The position numbers and the translations under genes are program-made. A stretch of DNA of 64,000 nt, from assembly GCA_037951165.1 (NCBI GenBank), contig JBBDHG010000451.1, positions 639,001-703,000 on the forward strand, written 5' to 3'. Origin of the DNA: Lophius americanus. Its lineage: Eukaryota; Chordata; Actinopteri; Lophiiformes; Lophiidae. The notes beneath the pieces were generated by a model. That model worked only from the letters and a program-made list of their open reading frames with translations. It ran no database searches and was not told the origin of the DNA. Position 1 is the first letter of the stretch; the number at the start of each line of letters is the position of its first letter. This document shows positions 47,046-64,000 of the stretch, one piece after another.

Positions 47046-48665
47046 TCTGGGCCGATTGGGCCTTTTGGCTCCTTGGGCCGCCCTGTGTGTTCGCTATGGC
47101 CTTTGGGTGGACGCATAGCATTATGGGTAGTAGGGGATGGAGGGGACCTGGGTTAGTGTCAGGCTGAGGAGGTGAGCTGTGGTTCCGTGTGAGGGACACA
47201 AACCCGTGAATCCCTTTTCTTCCAGGAAGGATAAAACCAGAGAATGGAGACATTTTCTTTCTTTTATCAAGCATGACTGAAGAGAAACACTTTGTTTTTG
47301 TTTGTATTGCGGTGAAGTCATAGATACGTCAGAAAACCAACTGCCGCAAAGTAACGTAACAATTATCTGTAAGTTGAGACAGAGATGTCGGAGGACGTCC
47401 TGATGTGTGACGTTTGGAGGAATTTTAAGCTTAGGTCATTTGCGGTTTTGCAGTGACTTTTGCCGCAGAAAAAAACGGTGATCCGTTTGTTTGAAGGCAT
47501 CAGCAGCAGTTCGCCATATTTGACATCTCTGTTCCGCCGATGAGATGATTCTACGCACGTGGAGACATCAGAGCTAAGACGGAGCTTCTTCCTCTTCTCT
47601 GTTCTGTTACTGTTGAGCATCAGAAGCTACGGATCATTTTTAAAGATCAATCTGCAGCTGTTCCTTTTTAAAATAAAAATAATAATTTTGTAGCCCTGAT
47701 AAAAGTTTGAGAAGTAAAAAAACACATTGTTTTTGATGATTAGAGCCACAAACGTCACACATCCCATAATACTGTTAACATACATGTGCTCGTAATACTG
47801 AGTGACATCGCTCTGCTCGGGCGACACAAGTCTGGACAGATCGTAGAAAAACATGTGAAGAGAGTTCAGCTAAAAAACATTCCAGTTTAAAACGGATCAC
47901 ACTGAAGGAGGAGATGAAGCCGAGCAGAGGAAGACCTGCAGTTTGTTTTGGCCCACAGCCAACCCGGCCTCCATTTTGAGTCTAGATTACAGGGATGGTC
48001 TTTGGGCCGCCGACGTGTCGGGACGCGCCGGGACGCGCTCGGCCTCATTCCTCCCAGCATTTCACAGGATATGAAACAAAATGGAATCTTTCAGACATTT
48101 ACTCTGCCGTAAAACTTGATCTGAAGTTGTGCACAAATAAAGTCTGGATCGTTAGAAGGTGAGTGATTGTCACGGCGAGGGTTGGACATCTGCATAGGGT
48201 GACAAAGGCACGTGGGGTGAGTCCAGGCTGAGAGGGGGGGGTGTTGGCACGCTTCACCTCCTCCTGCTGAGGTAAAATGAAGGAACTTCCTCCATGTCTC
48301 GTCTTTGGTTCCTAGCTCCGACTGGTTTCATCTTCTACACAGACTACCTTTGATTTGCTCTTCATCTGCGTCCAAATGTGACACCTGCTTCTCAAATTCG
48401 CTCAGAAGAGAACGAATAAAGTCCTAAGAAGATGCCGGGATCCCTTTAGTTTCCTTTCACGCCGGGAGCAGCTGGTTTTCAGGTCACAGGTTCTTTTGAA
48501 CCCAGTGTTTGTTTTATCGGAGACAATCCTCCGTAATTTGTTCGTTTCGAGGACAGACACACCGGCAAGAATAGAAACCAACTCTCCGGCGCTCCTTTCT
48601 CGTTCCCTGAGGCCCTAAAACGCCTCCACATCCGACTCAGAGGAGCGAGGAGGACACCGCCTCCG

Positions 48666-62970
<14,305 letters not shown>

Positions 62971-62980
62971 TTTTGGGTGG

Positions 62981-64000
62981 CTGGGACAAGACAGGCCCCT
63001 CCGCCTGCTACCGGGGCTCCGGGCCCTCCGACGACCTGCCTCCACCAACGCAGGTTCCGACAACTGTGATCTGTCCTGACTTTAGCTACAGCCCAGTACA
63101 GACGAACCGGCACCTACGGGCTCTGTGAGCGAAGCAGCACCCAAAAGGCAGAGCATGAGGACCAGAGCTGGAGTCAGCCACTGTGGAGATAAATCAGAGG
63201 GATTAGACTTAAATCCAGCATCTTCAACCCAATGATCTTTAGATATTTGTTTTTCAGCATGACATATGACCCAATGTTAAATATCCTATATAACCCCAAT
63301 AAAATCTGAAAGATCTGCTCTGAAAGAGGTTGACAAGATATAAAAGAAAAGGAGCGCTGTTCTCCTTGTTTGTGTCCATGACTGTTTGACATCGTTTCAG
63401 GGGAATGTTAGTGACTCCTGAGGAACATGTCAACATCTGCCTGGAGAGGAGATCATGGGAACAGTGATGTGGAGTGAGTCATACAGAAAAACAGACTGAT
63501 ATCAATCGCATACTCATTAAGCACAAACAAAATAGTTCCTAACTTCTACTTTGGGGCATTAGAACAAACCATAAATACCACAGCATCACAGAAAAAAAGA
63601 AACTTCTCTATTGATCCCTCAAACAGCTGTTAACGAACTAAGACAGTCAACTCAATCTGTTTTGATGACAAGTTTTACGCTGTTTGAATTTGTTGCGTTT
63701 TTTTTTTTACTGTTTGCTTGAAACCACAGGTATGAGTCAGAATTTGTCTCTGGTAAATAGAAGCTTTTAAATGTTCCTTAAAGCATGTTAATTCTTACTT
63801 TTTTTTATACTTTTATTATTAAAAGGCAACAACAAAGTGTGAGAGGAATGTTTTCTTCCTGCACCTGAGCCCAAGTTAGGTTAAATATTCTCACTTCTGA
63901 TACTGTTATACGACACTGATGTGTTTTCCCTTGTCTTTAAACTCACACACACACTGGAGAACACACACACACACACACACACACGCAGTTGTCCTGAGGA
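62981..64000 (-). other. Upstream of the first frmd6 coding exon
   Basis: A GC-rich stretch (62981-63060) directly precedes the coding exon and is followed upstream by AT-rich DNA. It is probably intron, given the acceptor at 62981, although a short 5'UTR cannot be excluded. A (CA)n run lies at 63962-63984. No gene seen. Confidence 0.5.

Noticed and set aside
46946..47321. Open frames on both strands around 47.0-47.3 kb
   Set aside because: They fall within a dispersed repeat and the presumed frmd6 3'UTR; no conserved domain.

Overview
The window is vertebrate nuclear DNA and almost certainly comes from a ray-finned (teleost, probably percomorph) fish. Genes are split into short exons with GT-AG introns, several introns are under 100 bp, and the intergenic DNA holds dispersed repeats typical of teleosts. 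Gene models below were built by hand: exon translations were matched to remembered vertebrate families and every junction was checked for reading phase.

Layout, left to right. 101-1696 (+): last four coding exons of a thioredoxin-fold peroxiredoxin-like protein with a CxxC motif, related to the AAED1/PRXL2C and SelL group; its 5' end lies outside the window. 5942-16036 (+): a complete 24-exon afadin-like gene (about 1192 aa) with one Ras-association domain, the DIL (dilute) domain, a PDZ domain and an afadin-type C-terminal tail, but without the second RA domain or the FHA domain of standard afadin. 16710-17521 (-): dusp23, two coding exons, 151 aa, convergent with the afadin-like gene. 22494-22576 (+): a tRNA-Leu(CAG). 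25186-26774 (-): gng2, two coding exons, 71 aa. 48666-62970 (-): frmd6, 13 coding exons, 607 aa. The order and strand of frmd6 and gng2 agree with the FRMD6-GNG2 pair on human chromosome 14.

The rest is gene-poor. 17.6-24.5 kb and 26.8-45.6 kb hold decayed LINE and Tc1-like fragments, small inverted-repeat elements, tandem arrays (33, 59, 70 and 98/130 bp units) and TG/AT/trinucleotide microsatellites. No CRISPR, operon, prophage or other prokaryotic feature is present.

The genes do not form one pathway. Afadin-like (junction scaffold), FRMD6 (FERM protein upstream of Hippo signalling) and GNG2 (G-protein gamma) are membrane-associated signalling or adhesion proteins; DUSP23 is a small phosphatase and the first gene is a probable redox protein. 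The observations most worth following are the domain-reduced afadin, a minisatellite that has copied an exon-intron junction of that gene four times, two GC-AG introns in the same gene, a 424-bp higher-order tandem repeat, and a perfect 20-bp hairpin with a competing pairing partner.
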